Source: Rhodospirillaceae bacterium
GTDB taxonomy: Bacteria; Pseudomonadota; Alphaproteobacteria; Kiloniellales; DSM-21159
Length of the DNA: 64,000 nt
Assembly: GCA_006969625.1 (NCBI GenBank)
Contig: CP030885.1
Span: 3,235,430-3,299,429, forward strand
Direction: 5' to 3'
In this document: piece after piece, positions 40,919-50,799 of the stretch
Position numbering within the stretch: the first letter of the stretch is position 1
How the letters are laid out: each line of letters opens with the position of its first letter
The notes under the pieces: model-generated
What the model saw: the letters and a program-made list of their open reading frames with translations, nothing else
Databases searched by the model: none
What the model was told of the DNA's origin: nothing
Position numbers and translations under genes: made by a program

Positions 40919-41991
40919 GCCTCCTCCCCGCCCGCCTCGGTCCCGCCAGCCAGCAGGTCGAGCTGCTCGACCAGGGCGCGCGGCGCCTCCAGGCCTAGGT
41001 AGGCGAAGCCGCTGCGGGTCAGCAGCCGGCCGCGCGGCGTGCGCTGCAGCAGGCCCTGCTGCAGCAGGTAGGGCTCGATCACCTCCTCAATGACGTCGCG
41101 CTGCTCCGAGAGCGCGGCGGCCAGGGTCTCGGCCCCGACCGGCCCGCCGCCGTAGTTGTGCGCCAAGCAGCCGAGATAGCGCCGGTCCATGGCGTCCAGC
41201 CCCTTGGCGTCCACCTCCAGGCGCTGCAGGGCGCTGTCGGCGATGCGCGCGTCCACCTCCGCCGCCCCCTCGACGGCGGCGAAGTCGCGCACCCGACGCA
41301 GCAATCGGCCGGCGACGCGCGGCGTGCCGCGCGAGCGGCTGGCGATCTCGCCGGCACCCTCCGGCGTCAGCCCCATGCCGAGCACGCGCGCGCCGCGTCC
41401 GACGATCAGCTCCAGCTCCTCGGGCGTGTAGAACTGGAGACGCAAGGGGATGCCGAAGCGCTCGCGCAAGGGGCGGGTGATCAGGCCGGAGCGCGTGGTG
41501 GCACCGATCAGGGTGAAGGGCGGCAGGTCGATGCGCACCGAGCGCGCCGCCGGCCCCTCGCCGATGATGATGTCGAGCTCGAAGTCCTCCATCGCCGGAT
41601 AGAGGATCTCCTCGACCGCCGGAGACAGCCGGTGGATCTCGTCGATGAACAGCACGTCGCGCGGCTGCAGGTTGGTCAGGATCGCCGCCAGGTCGCCAGC
41701 GCGCGCGATCACCGGCCCGCTGGTGGCGCGGAAGCCGACGCCCATCTCGCGCGCCACGATCTGCGCCAGCGTCGTCTTGCCGAGACCGGGCGGCCCGAAG
41801 AAGAGCGTGTGGTCGAGCGCCTCGCCACGGGTCTTGGCCGCCTCGATGAAGACCCGCAGGTTGGCGCGGAGTTGCGCCTGGCCGACGAAATCCTCCAGCG
41901 CCTGCGGCCGCAGCGACGTCTCGGCCGCGCCGTCTTCCTCGCCGCGGTACTGCGGACTGACCATGCGGCCCTCGGCCGAAGCGTCGCTCAT
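40915..41991 (-). CDS. ruvB: Holliday junction branch-migration ATPase RuvB
   Basis: A 358-residue AAA+ motor. Walker A GPPGLGKT is at 66-73, Walker B DEIH at 117-120. The sensor and C-terminal winged-helix regions are seen in [18 protein letters not shown] and [14 protein letters not shown], and the protein has [12 protein letters not shown] near the end. It starts ATG 41991, overlapping the ruvA stop by 4 bp. Confidence 0.97.
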   Translation of the reverse strand: MSDASAEGRMVSPQYRGEEDGAAETSLRPQALEDFVGQAQLRANLRVFIEAAKTRGEALDHTLFFGPPGLGKTTLAQIVAREMGVGFRATSGPVIARAGDLAAILTNLQPRDVLFIDEIHRLSPAVEEILYPAMEDFELDIIIGEGPAARSVRIDLPPFTLIGATTRSGLITRPLRERFGIPLRLQFYTPEELELIVGRGARVLGMGLTPEGAGEIASRSRGTPRVAGRLLRRVRDFAAVEGAAEVDARIADSALQRLEVDAKGLDAMDRRYLGCLAHNYGGGPVGAETLAAALSEQRDVIEEVIEPYLLQQGLLQRTPRGRLLTRSGFAYLGLEAPRALVEQLDLLAGGTEAGGEEA

Positions 41992-42614
41992 GTCGCCAGC
42001 TCCTTCAGCCCGGCACGGATCAGGGCATCCAGCTTGGCCTCGGGCCCGAGCTCGCGGCTCGCCGCCGCCACCGCAGCGAAGGCCTCGGTGCGCCGGTAGC
42101 CGAGGTTGACGAGCGCCGAGACGGCGTCTTCGGCGGTCTGCGCCAGACCGTCGGACGGCGGCGCGGCCGCGCCGGCCGCACCCGTGGCCAGCGGCCGGCC
42201 GCCGTGGAAGACCAGGGCGCCGGCCTTGTCCTTCAGCTCGGCGACGATGCGGCCAGCCAGCTTCGGGCCGACGCCGTTGGCGCGCGCCACCGCCGCCTTG
42301 TCCTGCGCCGCCACCGCAGTCGCCAGCTCGTCCGGCGAGAGCACGGAGAGGATGGCCAGCGCGACCCGCGCGCCGACGCCTTGCACCGTCGAGAGCAGCC
42401 GGAACCATTCGCGCTCGCCGCGCTCGGCGAAGCCATAGAGGTGGATGTGGTCCTCGCGCACGTGCGTCTCGATCAGCAGCGCCGCGGCCTGGCCGGGCGC
42501 CACCTGCCCCAGGGTACGGGCGGAGGCGAAGACGAGGTAGCCAACGCCGCCCACGTCGATCAGGCAGCGGTCCTCCTCGACCGTGTCGATGCGCCCCGTC
42601 AGCTTGCCGATCAT
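41988..42614 (-). CDS. ruvA: Holliday junction DNA helicase subunit RuvA
   Basis: 208 residues, starting [20 protein letters not shown]. Domain I is an OB fold (about 1-65), domain II has the helix-hairpin-helix pair ([11 protein letters not shown] and [11 protein letters not shown]), and domain III (about 150-208) binds RuvB and includes [14 protein letters not shown]. RuvA tetramers hold the junction open and load RuvB. Coupled on both sides by ATGA overlaps. Confidence 0.97.
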   Translation of the reverse strand: MIGKLTGRIDTVEEDRCLIDVGGVGYLVFASARTLGQVAPGQAAALLIETHVREDHIHLYGFAERGEREWFRLLSTVQGVGARVALAILSVLSPDELATAVAAQDKAAVARANGVGPKLAGRIVAELKDKAGALVFHGGRPLATGAAGAAAPPSDGLAQTAEDAVSALVNLGYRRTEAFAAVAAASRELGPEAKLDALIRAGLKELAT

Positions 42615-43132
42615 TCGGCCACCCTGCGCAAGGGGTCCGCCCGCCCCAGGCTCCAGGCGGCGCCCGTGGCCCGGACGTGCGCGTGGCAGATGGCCACCGC
42701 CAGGGCGTCGGCCGCGTCCGGCGCGGCGATGGAGCAGCCGGGCAGCAGGCGCGTGACCATCATCTCCACCTGGTCCTTCTTGGCGTGGCCGGTGCCGACG
42801 ACCGACTTCTTGACGATCATCGGCAGGTACTCCGCCACCTCGATGCCAGCCAGCGCCGGCACCAGCAGGGAGACGCCGCGGGCCATGCCGAGCTTCAGCG
42901 TCGAGCCCGGGTTCTGGTTGGCCAGCGTCTCCTCCACCGCGGCGGAATCCGGCGCATGCGTGGCGAAGACCGCCTCGAGGCCCTGCTTGAGCTGCAGCAG
43001 CCGCTTGGCGAGGTCCAGACGGTCGTCCGATCGCACCACGCCGTTGGCGACGTGGCTCAGGCGGCTGCCCTCGGCCTCGATCACCCCCCAGCCGGTCTGG
43101 CGCAGTCCGGGATCGAGCCCGATGACGCGCAT
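42611..43132 (-). CDS. ruvC: Crossover junction endodeoxyribonuclease RuvC
   Basis: A 173-residue RNase H-fold resolvase that cuts Holliday junctions. Acidic metal-binding residues are seen in [15 protein letters not shown] (Asp7), in [14 protein letters not shown] (Glu) and in [17 protein letters not shown] (Asp). ATG 43132 gives the canonical N-terminus. Upstream yebC ends 48 bases away. ruvCAB is a single coupled unit. Confidence 0.96.
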   Translation of the reverse strand: MRVIGLDPGLRQTGWGVIEAEGSRLSHVANGVVRSDDRLDLAKRLLQLKQGLEAVFATHAPDSAAVEETLANQNPGSTLKLGMARGVSLLVPALAGIEVAEYLPMIVKKSVVGTGHAKKDQVEMMVTRLLPGCSIAAPDAADALAVAICHAHVRATGAAWSLGRADPLRRVAE

Positions 43133-43179
43133 GCGGTCGTTCTCCCTGCGGTCCTTCACCCGTGCGACGGCGCTGCAAA

Positions 43180-43932
43180 TCAAGCGGTGACCTTCTCCAG
43201 CACTTCGTCGGCGATCTCGAAGTTGGAAGCCACCGACTGAACGTCGTCGTTGTCGTCGAGGACGCCGAGCAGACGGACCAGCTTGCCCGCCTGATCCTCG
43301 TCCTCGATCGGCGTCGAGCTCATCGGCTTCCAGGCAAGCCCGGCCTCCTGGGGATAGCCGAAGCGCTCGCTCAGCGCCTCGCGCACCTCGGCGAAAGCCT
43401 GCGGCGGAGTCAGGATCTCGTGGACATCCTCGCTACTGACGACATCTTCGGCACCGGCCTCGACCGCCGCCTCGAACATTTCCTCCGCGCCCGCAGCGTC
43501 GGCCGGATAGAGGATCTGTCCGACCTGGTTGAACATGAAGGAGACCGAGTTGGTTTCGCCGAGATTGCCGCCGTGCTTGGAGAAGGCGGCCCGCACCTCC
43601 GAGGCCGTGCGGTTGCGGTTGTCGGTCAGCGCCTCGACGATGATCGCGACACCTCCCGGGCCGTAGCCTTCGTAGCGCACCTCCGCCAGGTCGGCGCCGT
43701 CGTCGCCGCCGGTCGCCTTGGCGATGGCGCGCTCGACATTGTCCTTCGGCATGTTCGCCGCGCGCGCCGCCTGGATGGCCGCGCGCAGCCGCGGGTTCTT
43801 GTCCGGCTCCGGTAGGCCGGACTTGGCGGCGATGGCGATCTCGCGACTGAGGCGTGCGAACTCCTTGGCGCGCTTCTTGTCCTGCGCGCCCTTGCGATAC
43901 ATGATGTTCTTGAATTGCGAATGGCCTGCCAT
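43180..43932 (-). CDS. yebC: YebC/PmpR-family DNA-binding or translation-associated protein
   Basis: 250 residues, opening [19 protein letters not shown], with [10 protein letters not shown] and [19 protein letters not shown], all signatures of YebC. Members have been described as transcriptional regulators and, more recently, as factors that help ribosomes through difficult proline stretches; which applies here is not shown. The position next to ruvC is strongly conserved in bacteria. It is the first gene of the long leftward run. Confidence 0.96.
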   Translation of the reverse strand: MAGHSQFKNIMYRKGAQDKKRAKEFARLSREIAIAAKSGLPEPDKNPRLRAAIQAARAANMPKDNVERAIAKATGGDDGADLAEVRYEGYGPGGVAIIVEALTDNRNRTASEVRAAFSKHGGNLGETNSVSFMFNQVGQILYPADAAGAEEMFEAAVEAGAEDVVSSEDVHEILTPPQAFAEVREALSERFGYPQEAGLAWKPMSSTPIEDEDQAGKLVRLLGVLDDNDDVQSVASNFEIADEVLEKVTA

Positions 43933-44224
43933 GGGGGTCCACGTCCTACATCCTGGCGGATGGTCTCAGGGGTATACCATATCTAGAGTTTCGGCGGCAG
44001 CGCTGCGCAGACCCGCACGGGACCGTGCGCCGCCGGCCCGACCGCTGCGGTCAAACGGGGCTTCTAGCAGGCTGCGGCCTGGGATTGAAGTCCCGGCACG
44101 GCCTCGGCCACGTCCTGCCTCGCCGGCGCGTTAAGCCGCCGTTAAGGGTACGGGCGGCAGGCTGAGGCTTGGGCCCGGTGCCGCCACCGGGCTGCAAGTT
44201 CTACAAGGCACGCGAGCGCACAAA

Positions 44225-44488
44225 ATGGCACTGCCGACCCCGATCCTGCCCGCCGGCTTGGCCGACGACCTGGCCAGCGGCAACGCCGAGCGGGCCGCCG
44301 AGTTGGTCGGCGACTTCGCCTTTCAATCCAACCTCACGGCGCTCGATGTCCTTCTCGGGGCCGCCGAGCAGGGCGACGCCAAGGCCGCCGCCGGCAACGC
44401 CCTGGCGACCGCCGAGTTGCACGCCGAGCGCACCGCCCTGCTGGGCGAGGAAATCGCCCGCTACCGCAGCATCGCCGAGCGGCTGTAG
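44225..44488 (+). CDS. Small helical protein of unknown function
   Basis: 87 residues, ATG 44225. Mostly alpha-helical and Ala/Leu-rich (GLADDLASGNAERAAELVG, LDVLLGAAEQGDAKAAAG, EEIARYRSIAERL), with no signal peptide, membrane helix or Cys. No clear Shine-Dalgarno precedes the start, but the AT-poor leader DNA and compact end five bases before the convergent phosphoesterase stop make it plausible. Not recognised. Confidence 0.5.
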   Translation: MALPTPILPAGLADDLASGNAERAAELVGDFAFQSNLTALDVLLGAAEQGDAKAAAGNALATAELHAERTALLGEEIARYRSIAERL

Positions 44489-44493
44489 CGCCC

Positions 44494-45324
44494 CTACTCC
44501 GCCGCCAGCGCCAGGTCCGGCAGGGTTGGCTTGAGCCGACCACCGAGCCTGATCGGTTCGACGCTGCGCGCCAGGCCCGTGCGGTCGTCGGTCTCCACGA
44601 AGACGCCGCAGACGGTGGCAGGGCCTTCGGCGGGTTGCATGCGCTCGGTCGGCAGCTTCCTGACGAAGCGCTCGATCGAGGTCTGCTTCTGCACGCCGAT
44701 CACCGAGTCGTAGTCGCCGCACATGCCGGCGTCGGTCTGATAGCCGGTGCCGCCCGGCAGCACCTGGGAGTCGGCGGTCGGCACGTGGGTGTGGGTGCCG
44801 ACGACCAGGGAGACGCGGCCGTCGAGGACGTGCGCCATGGCCATCTTCTCGCTGGTCGCCTCGGCATGCACGTCGACGAGCACGAAATCGACGGTCGCCC
44901 CGAGGCGCCAGCGCGCCATCTCGCGCGCCACGGCTGCGAAGGGGTCGTCCAGCGGATCCATGAACAGGCGCCCCATGACATTGATCAGCAGCACCTTGCG
45001 GCCGCGCCTGGCCTCGAAGACGGCGGCGCCGCGGCCTGGCGTGCCCTGGGGATAGTTGAGCGGGCGCAGCAGCCGCGGCTCGCGCTCGATGAAGGACAAC
45101 GCCTCCTTCTGGTCCCAGGAGTGGTTGCCGCCGCTGATCGCGTCGACGCCGGCCTCGAACAACTCGGCGCAGATCTTCCCGGTGATGCCGAAGCCGCCGG
45201 CCGCGTTCTCGCCGTTGGCGACGACGAAGTCGAGGTCGAGGCGCCGGCGCAGCTCGGGCACCTGCTCGACCACCGCCTGACGGCCGCTGCGGCCCACGAT
45301 GTCGCCCAGGAATGCGACGCGCAT
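44494..45324 (-). CDS. ymdB: YmdB-type metallophosphoesterase
   Basis: 276 residues from ATG 45324. Motifs in order: MRVAFLGDIVGRSG, NGENAAGGFGIT, GGNHSWDQ, VDVHAEATSEKMAM and VGTHTHVPTADSQVLPGGTGY (in parts), which together give the dimetal site of the TIGR00282 family. YmdB of Bacillus is a 2',3'-cyclic nucleotide phosphodiesterase affecting RNA turnover and biofilm. The gene lies 32 bases after the folate cyclo-ligase gene on the same strand. Confidence 0.9.
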   Translation of the reverse strand: MRVAFLGDIVGRSGRQAVVEQVPELRRRLDLDFVVANGENAAGGFGITGKICAELFEAGVDAISGGNHSWDQKEALSFIEREPRLLRPLNYPQGTPGRGAAVFEARRGRKVLLINVMGRLFMDPLDDPFAAVAREMARWRLGATVDFVLVDVHAEATSEKMAMAHVLDGRVSLVVGTHTHVPTADSQVLPGGTGYQTDAGMCGDYDSVIGVQKQTSIERFVRKLPTERMQPAEGPATVCGVFVETDDRTGLARSVEPIRLGGRLKPTLPDLALAAE

Positions 45325-45356
45325 CTTCGCTCCTTTCCACGCCGCGCGCCGCCGGT

Positions 45357-45935
45357 TCAGGCGAAGCGCATCAGCTCGCGCTCGGTGACCAGCGCATCCA
45401 GGCGCCGGTCCGTTGGCTCGTGCGGCACCTCCGGCGCCTCCTGACCGGCGTAGGCCAAGCCCACCGCCAGCACCGGTCCCTCGGCACGCAAAGCCGCCAG
45501 GGTGCGGTCGTAGAAGCCGCCGCCGTAGCCGAGACGATAGCCGCTCCGGTCGAAGGCCAGAAGCGGGACCAGCAGTACACGGGGCACCGCTTCGGCCGCG
45601 GTGTCCTGCGGAATCTGGGTGTTGAAACGCCCTCCGACCAGGGGGTCGCCCGGCATCCAGGCCCGGAACAGCAGCGGCATCGCCTTGCCCACGACCACCG
45701 GCAGGCACAGCGGGTGGCCGCGCGCCGCCAGCGCCAACAGCAGCGGGCGCGGGTCGAGTTCGTCGCGCATCGGCCAGTAGGCGGACACGCAGGCGCCGGC
45801 CGGCAGGCTCAGCCCGGCAAGCAGGCGTTCGCGCACCGCCTCGGCGGCGCCGGGCGCGGCCTGGGCGGCGCGGCGGCGCGCCTCGGCCATGGTGCGGCGC
45901 AGCTCTGCCTTGGCGTCGGCGATGTCGCTGGTCAT
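45357..45935 (-). CDS. 5-formyltetrahydrofolate cyclo-ligase
   Basis: 192 residues (YgfA/Fau family) converting 5-formyl-THF to 5,10-methenyl-THF with ATP. The conserved C-terminal motif RLGYGGGFYDRTLA is present, preceded by VPLLAFDRSGY. The N-terminus has KAELRRTMAEARR. It lies downstream of the 6S RNA gene in the zapA-6S-cyclo-ligase arrangement conserved in Proteobacteria, consistent with processing of 6S RNA from the same transcript. Confidence 0.93.
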   Translation of the reverse strand: MTSDIADAKAELRRTMAEARRRAAQAAPGAAEAVRERLLAGLSLPAGACVSAYWPMRDELDPRPLLLALAARGHPLCLPVVVGKAMPLLFRAWMPGDPLVGGRFNTQIPQDTAAEAVPRVLLVPLLAFDRSGYRLGYGGGFYDRTLAALRAEGPVLAVGLAYAGQEAPEVPHEPTDRRLDALVTERELMRFA

Positions 45936-45974
45936 GACTGCAGGGGGTGCCGCGAAGGCCGTCGGTCGTCAATC

Positions 45975-46134
45975 ATCCTCTGCGGCCTGCGTCAAGCAGG
46001 TGGGCGCCGTAGTGCCGAGGCCAGGACCCCGACAGGGACAGCTCCCGAGGAATGAACATTGGCCCCAGGGATCGAAAGACCTAACGCACCTCGCAGCAAG
46101 GCCCCCTCCGCGGCGTCCGCGGACCCCAGAGTGT
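45975..46134 (-). ncRNA. ssrS: 6S RNA
   Basis: The 208-base gap between zapA and the cyclo-ligase gene holds a 6S-like RNA on the minus strand. The closing stem is visible: CTCTG-G-GGTC (from 46131 leftward) pairs with GGCC-G-CAGAG (ending 45978). The central region includes GCGTTAGGTCTTTCGATCCC and TCCTCGGGAGCTGTCCCTG, which resemble alphaproteobacterial 6S RNA from memory. The open bubble and conserved genomic position support it. 6S RNA binds the housekeeping polymerase in stationary phase. Ends are approximate. Confidence 0.85.
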
Positions 46135-46143
46135 AGGTGCGCT

Positions 46144-46488
46144 TCAGCCCGCTTCCAAGCGGCGGCTGAGCGCCTCCAGCTCGGCCGCCGCCGAGTCGAG
46201 GCGCTCCGCTGCGGCCGCCTGGGCTTCGGCCTCGGCCTCGGCGCGGAGGGCGGCGCGCAGCTCGCCCTCCAGGCTGCCCAGACGGGCACCCGTCTCGGAA
46301 AGCTCGTCGGCGATCAGCAGGCCGGCCATGACCAGCAGCCGCGCCTCGCCAACCTGGCCGACGGCGCTGGCGAGATCGCGCACCTTCCTGTCCAGGTAGT
46401 CGGCGAGCGACTGCAGATGCTGCTCCTGCCCGTCCTCGCAGCCGATGTCGTAGGACTTGCCGTTGATGCGGATGGCGACCTGGGCCAC
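46144..46488 (-). CDS. zapA: Cell division protein ZapA
   Basis: 114 residues. The globular head begins AQVAIRINGKSYDIGCEDGQEQHLQSLA (seen in parts), and the second half is a long coiled coil (about 65-112, Ala/Glu/Leu-rich). ZapA bundles FtsZ filaments at the division site. Start ATG 46488 is 5 bases after the upstream coiled-coil gene; the 6S RNA follows directly. Confidence 0.9.
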   Translation of the reverse strand: MAQVAIRINGKSYDIGCEDGQEQHLQSLADYLDRKVRDLASAVGQVGEARLLVMAGLLIADELSETGARLGSLEGELRAALRAEAEAEAQAAAAERLDSAAAELEALSRRLEAG

Positions 46489-46493
46489 GGCGG

Positions 46494-46748
46494 CTACTCG
46501 CCCAGCACCCGGTCCAGACGCGCGATCGCCGCGTCCAGGCGCCGCGCCACCTCGCCGCCGAGGTCCCGCAGCTCTTGCGCCTCGCCCTCCGCCGCCTGCA
46601 GCGCCGCCACGTCCGTCGGTCGGCCGGCGCCATCGCCCGGAGCCGGAGCCTGGGCCGGCGCGGCGACCGCGAGGCGTCCGGCCACCGCCTCGTCGAGGCG
46701 TGCCAAGGCGTCCTTTAGACGGCGGCTGGCAGAGTCGAGATCGCGCAT
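46494..46748 (-). CDS. Small coiled-coil protein upstream of zapA (DUF4164-like)
   Basis: 84 residues, entirely helical apart from an Ala/Pro-rich middle (APAQAPAPGDG). N-terminal LDSASRRLKDALARLDEAV and C-terminal GEVARRLDAAIARLDRVL show heptad-like leucines. From memory, a short coiled-coil gene (DUF4164) precedes zapA in many alphaproteobacteria. It probably belongs to the zapA transcription unit and perhaps acts with it in division; this is by position only. Confidence 0.7.
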   Translation of the reverse strand: MRDLDSASRRLKDALARLDEAVAGRLAVAAPAQAPAPGDGAGRPTDVAALQAAEGEAQELRDLGGEVARRLDAAIARLDRVLGE

Positions 46749-47078
46749 GATGGTGGCTAGGCTAATGAGCCGGAACCGAGGCGGTCAACGCTGCAGCGAG
46801 CCGGATCGCGACGCGGCGGGCAAAACCGCGGGCCGGCGGGCTGTGCGGTTGACCCTCGGCAGACCTCTCGGCATTGTGCGCCGCACTTCAGGGCGCTTCG
46901 GCCACGGGCCGGCGTGCCGCAGGATCCGCATGCTGCACAGATTGTATGCACCGGGCCTGCGGCGCGGCGCTGCCGGAGCGCGCCTTCGCCGACCCGGACC
47001 GACCGCCAGGCACCCACATCGCCGCCCCGCGCCGGCCTGCGCGCGAACGGGGCGCGCGCGACGCAGGAGGGAAACCCG
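46749..47078. promoter_or_regulatory. Divergent regulatory region between the zapA unit and tkt
   Basis: 330 bases with no convincing gene. It must hold the leftward promoter of the zapA unit and the rightward promoter of tkt. A TTGACC at about 46849-46854 could be a -35 for tkt, but no good -10 follows at the right spacing. A strong AGGAGGG at 47065-47071 is the tkt ribosome site. Confidence 0.4.
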
Positions 47079-49088
47079 TTGGCCGTACGGCGCCACGCAT
47101 TCGACCCGGCCGAGCACGGCACGAGCTATCGCGAGATGGCCAACGCCATCCGCGCGCTCAGCATGGACGCGGTGCAGCAGGCCAACTCCGGGCACCCCGG
47201 CATGCCGATGGGCATGGCCGACGTGGCGACGGTGCTGTTCAGCCAGTTCCTGAGGTTCGACCCCAAGCGCGCCACCTGGCCCGACCGCGACCGCTTCGTG
47301 CTGTCGGCCGGGCACGGCTCGATGCTGCTCTACAGCCTGCTGCACCTGACCGGCTACCCGGACATGACGACGGAGCAGCTGCGCAACTTCCGCCAACTCG
47401 GCTACCGCACCGCAGGGCACCCGGAGTTCGGCCACGCCGAGGGCATCGAGACGACCACGGGCCCGCTCGGCCAGGGCCTCGGAAACGCCGTCGGCATGGC
47501 GCTGGGCGAACGCCTGATGGCGGCGCGCTTCGGCGACGAGCTGGTCGACCACTTCACCTACTGCGTGGTCGGCGATGGCTGCCTGATGGAGGGCATCAGC
47601 CACGAGGCGATCAGCCTGGCCGGCCACCTGAAGCTGGCCAAGCTGATCGTGCTGTTCGACGACAACGCGATTTCGATCGACGGCAGCACGGGATTGGCCT
47701 GCTCCGACGACCAGCTGGCGCGCTTTCGCGCCTGCGGCTGGGACGCGCGGCGCGTCGACGGCCACGACCACGCCGCGGTGGCCGAGGCGATCGCCGCGGC
47801 GCAGCAGACCGACACGCCCTCGCTGATCGCCTGCCGCACCACCATCGGCTACGGCGCCCCGAACAAGCAGGGCACGGCGGCCACCCATGGGGCGCCGCTC
47901 GGTGCGGAGGAGGTCGCTGCCGCGCGCAAGCAGCTCGGCTGGGACGCCGAGCCCTTCGTCGTGCCGGAGGGGATCGCCGCGGCCTGGCGGGCCGTCGGCG
48001 CGCGCGGCGCGGAGCTCTCGGCCGCCTGGGACGGGCGCCTGGCGGCGGCGCCGGCCGCCGAGCAGGCCGAGTTCCAGCGCCGCATCGAGGGCGTCCTGCC
48101 CGAGGGGCTGGATCAGGCGATCGCCACCTTCAAGCAGGAGATCGTCGCCGAGGCGCCGAAGGTGGCCACCCGCGTCGCCTCCCAGAAGGTGCTGAACGTG
48201 CTGACCGGCGCCCTGCCCGAACTGGTCGGCGGCTCGGCCGACCTGACCGGCTCAAACGGCACCAAGGCGGCCGGCATGAAGGTGGTGAGCGCCGGCGACT
48301 TCGACGGCACCTACATCCACTACGGCGTGCGCGAGCACGGCATGGCGGCGGCGATGAACGGCCTGGCCCAGCACGGCGGGCTGCTGCCCTACGGCGGCAC
48401 CTTCCTGGTGTTCAGCGACTACTGCCGCCCGTCCATCCGCCTGGCCGCGATGATGCGGCAGAAGGCCGTGTTCGTACTGACGCACGACTCCATCGGCCTC
48501 GGCGAGGACGGCCCGACCCACCAGCCGGTCGAGCACCTGGCCGCACTGCGGGCGATCCCCGGTCTGCGGGTGTTCCGCCCGGCCGATGCGGTGGAGACGG
48601 CCGAGTGCTGGGAACTGGCCATCAAGGGCGAGGGACCGAGCGTGCTCGCCCTGACCCGCCAGAACGTGCCGACGGTGCGCGTCGAGCACGTGACGGAGAA
48701 CTACTGCGCCTGGGGCGCTTACATCCTGGCGCCGGCGGACGGCCAGCGCCAGGTGACCCTGTTGGCCACCGGCTCCGAGGTGCAGATCGCCTTGGAGGCG
48801 CGCCGTCAACTGAAGGACAGGGGCGTCTCGGCCGCCGTCGTCTCGATGCCCTGCTGGGAGCTGTTCCTCGAGCAGCCGCCGCACTACCGCGACGAGGTGC
48901 TGGGACCCGGCTCGCTCCCGGTGGCGGTGGAGGCCGCCGCCAGCTTCGGCTGGCACCGCTGGGTCGGGCTAGACGGCGTCAGCGTCGGCATGAGCGGCTT
49001 CGGCGCCTCGGGCAAGTACGAGCAGCTCTACGAGCACTTCGGGATCACTGCCGAGGCCGTGGTCAAGGCGGTGGAGACGTGGCTTTAG
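47079..49088 (+). CDS. tkt: Transketolase
   Basis: 669 residues from TTG 47079, which is preceded by a near-perfect AGGAGGG eight bases away; the next ATG (within [10 protein letters not shown]) would cut the N-terminus. Thiamine diphosphate site: [29 protein letters not shown], and [13 protein letters not shown] with the metal-binding region extending to DDNAISIDG. The pyrimidine and C-terminal domains follow ([19 protein letters not shown] in parts). It transfers two-carbon units in the pentose phosphate or Calvin pathway. Followed after 88 bases by gap. Confidence 0.96.
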   Translation: MAVRRHAFDPAEHGTSYREMANAIRALSMDAVQQANSGHPGMPMGMADVATVLFSQFLRFDPKRATWPDRDRFVLSAGHGSMLLYSLLHLTGYPDMTTEQLRNFRQLGYRTAGHPEFGHAEGIETTTGPLGQGLGNAVGMALGERLMAARFGDELVDHFTYCVVGDGCLMEGISHEAISLAGHLKLAKLIVLFDDNAISIDGSTGLACSDDQLARFRACGWDARRVDGHDHAAVAEAIAAAQQTDTPSLIACRTTIGYGAPNKQGTAATHGAPLGAEEVAAARKQLGWDAEPFVVPEGIAAAWRAVGARGAELSAAWDGRLAAAPAAEQAEFQRRIEGVLPEGLDQAIATFKQEIVAEAPKVATRVASQKVLNVLTGALPELVGGSADLTGSNGTKAAGMKVVSAGDFDGTYIHYGVREHGMAAAMNGLAQHGGLLPYGGTFLVFSDYCRPSIRLAAMMRQKAVFVLTHDSIGLGEDGPTHQPVEHLAALRAIPGLRVFRPADAVETAECWELAIKGEGPSVLALTRQNVPTVRVEHVTENYCAWGAYILAPADGQRQVTLLATGSEVQIALEARRQLKDRGVSAAVVSMPCWELFLEQPPHYRDEVLGPGSLPVAVEAAASFGWHRWVGLDGVSVGMSGFGASGKYEQLYEHFGITAEAVVKAVETWL

Positions 49089-49176
49089 GATTGACATCCG
49101 GGGCCGGACCCTTCGCAGGTTCGGCGCCGTTTCCTTGACGACGGCTGCACAGCCACTGAACGGAGGAACCACCCCT

Positions 49177-50187
49177 ATGGCAGTTCGTGTCGGCATCAAC
49201 GGGTTCGGCCGCATCGGCCGCCTCGTTCTGCGCGCGGCGATGGAACGCAAGCGGACCGACCTGGAGTTCGTCGCGATCAACGACCTGGGCTCGCCCGAGG
49301 CCAACGCTCACCTGCTTAAGTACGACTCGGTGCACGGCACCTACCCGGGCACGGTCGCGCATGGCGAGTCCTCGATCACCGTCGACGGGCACGAGATCAA
49401 GGTGCTGTCCGAGCGCGACCCGACCAAGCTGCCCTGGGGCGATCTGGGGGTCGACATTGTCATGGAGTGCACCGGCATCTTCACCGCCAAGGAGAAGGCC
49501 AGCCTGCACCTGGAGGGTGGGGCCAAGAAGGTGGTCGTCTCGGCGCCCGCCTCCGGCGCCGACCTGACGGTGGTCTACGGGGTCAACCACGACCAGCTCA
49601 AGCCCGAGCACACGGTGATCTCCAACGCCTCCTGCACCACCAACTGCCTGGCGCCGGTGGCCCATGTGCTGCACGAGACCTTCGGGATCGAGCAGGGCTT
49701 CATGACCACCATCCACAGCTACACCGGCGACCAGAACACGGTCGACTCGCTGCACAAGGATCTGCACCGGGCGCGCGCCGCAGCGCTGTCGATGATCCCC
49801 ACCTCGACCGGCGCCGCGCGCGCCGTCGGCCTGGTGCTGCCGGAGCTCAACGGCAAGCTGGACGGCGTCGCCATCCGCGTGCCGACCCCCAACGTCAGCC
49901 TGGTCGACCTGAAGTTTACCTCGAGCGAGCCGATGAGCGTCGAGGCGATCCACGAGGCGATGCGGTCCGCCGCCGAGTCGAACGCGCTGAAGGGCATTCT
50001 CGAGGTCAACAGCGCGCCGTTGGTCTCCGCGGACTTCAACCACTCCTCCGCCTCGTCGGTCTACGACGCCGGCGGCACCAAGGTGATGGGCGAGCGCTTC
50101 GCGCGCGTCATGTCCTGGTATGACAACGAGTGGGGCTTCTCCTGCCGCATGGCCGACACCGCCGTCGAGCTGGCCAAGACGCTGTAG
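49177..50187 (+). CDS. gap: Glyceraldehyde-3-phosphate dehydrogenase
   Basis: 336 residues from ATG 49177 with CGGAGGA upstream. Starts [18 protein letters not shown] (NAD site). Catalytic Cys is in [12 protein letters not shown], with the conserved His later in [10 protein letters not shown]. The tkt-gap-fba order points to a central carbon cluster like those of several Rhodospirillales. The pgk gene that often sits between gap and fba is missing; instead there are the PCuAC-like and LytTR genes. Confidence 0.97.
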   Translation: MAVRVGINGFGRIGRLVLRAAMERKRTDLEFVAINDLGSPEANAHLLKYDSVHGTYPGTVAHGESSITVDGHEIKVLSERDPTKLPWGDLGVDIVMECTGIFTAKEKASLHLEGGAKKVVVSAPASGADLTVVYGVNHDQLKPEHTVISNASCTTNCLAPVAHVLHETFGIEQGFMTTIHSYTGDQNTVDSLHKDLHRARAAALSMIPTSTGAARAVGLVLPELNGKLDGVAIRVPTPNVSLVDLKFTSSEPMSVEAIHEAMRSAAESNALKGILEVNSAPLVSADFNHSSASSVYDAGGTKVMGERFARVMSWYDNEWGFSCRMADTAVELAKTL

Positions 50188-50213
50188 GCTGCGGCGCCGG
50201 ACGCACCGACGAA

Positions 50214-50243
50214 AACGGCCGGATCCGCAGGGATCCGGCCGTT
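50214..50243. terminator. Strong bidirectional terminator hairpin after gap
   Basis: A perfect 13-bp stem, AACGGCCGGATCC, GCAG loop, GGATCCGGCCGTT, lies between the converging stops of gap and the PCuAC-like gene. On the minus strand it is followed by TTTTCGTC, on the plus by GCCGTTTGC, so it fits termination best for the leftward gene but may serve both. Confidence 0.75.
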
Positions 50244-50268
50244 GCCGTTTGCGAAGGCCCCAGGCCGC

Positions 50269-50748
50269 TCAGGAGTCGGCCGCACCGGGCTCGCGCGGCT
50301 GCTCGACCACGACCTCGACCTCCAGGAAGCCGGCCTTCTCGAAGGTCAGGTCGAGGTGGAATTCGTCGCCGGCCATCAGCGCCTGCTTGACGTCGTTCAG
50401 CACGATGACGAGGCCGCCGGGCTGGAAGGTGATCTGCTGGCCCGGCGCCAGCTCGACGGCCGCGACCTCGCGCACCTTGAGGGTCCCGTCCTCGCCGAGC
50501 ACCGGCGCCTGGAAGACGGCGTCCTGGGTGAAGTCGGTCGAGGCTGCGACCAGGCGGTCGGTCTCCTCGCCCTCGTTGGTGATGGTCAGATAGACCTCGA
50601 CCGCGTGCGCCATGGCGCTGGTCTGCGGCGTCCAGGCATGGCTGGCCTTCATGGTGCCGGCGGCGGAGATGTCTCCCACGTGGTGGGCCAACGCCGGCGC
50701 GGCCAGCAGGCCGGCGACGGCCAGCCCGGCGAACATCTTCTTCAACAT
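50269..50748 (-). CDS. PCuAC-family periplasmic protein lacking the usual copper ligands
   Basis: 159 residues with a Sec signal peptide (KKMFAGLAVAGLLAAPALA) and mature N-terminus HHVGD. The fold is clear from HAWTPQTSAMAHAVEVYLTITNEG (in parts), EETDRLVAAST and TFQPGGLVIVLNDVKQAL. In copper-binding members the segments read VELHEM and GGxHIML. Here they read AVFQAP (77-82) and GGLVIVL (111-117), and the M...M of the middle loop is GTLKV, so the known Cu(I) ligands are absent. Two His at the mature N-terminus and one at 37 remain. A cobalamin riboswitch precedes the gene, suggesting a cobalt or B12 role. Its start has GGAAGGGA upstream. Confidence 0.8.
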   Translation of the reverse strand: MLKKMFAGLAVAGLLAAPALAHHVGDISAAGTMKASHAWTPQTSAMAHAVEVYLTITNEGEETDRLVAASTDFTQDAVFQAPVLGEDGTLKVREVAAVELAPGQQITFQPGGLVIVLNDVKQALMAGDEFHLDLTFEKAGFLEVEVVVEQPREPGAADS

Positions 50749-50799
50749 GGCTTAGATCCCTTCCGGAGGGCCCTCCGCCCTCTCCCCTGGGTTGTCGAC

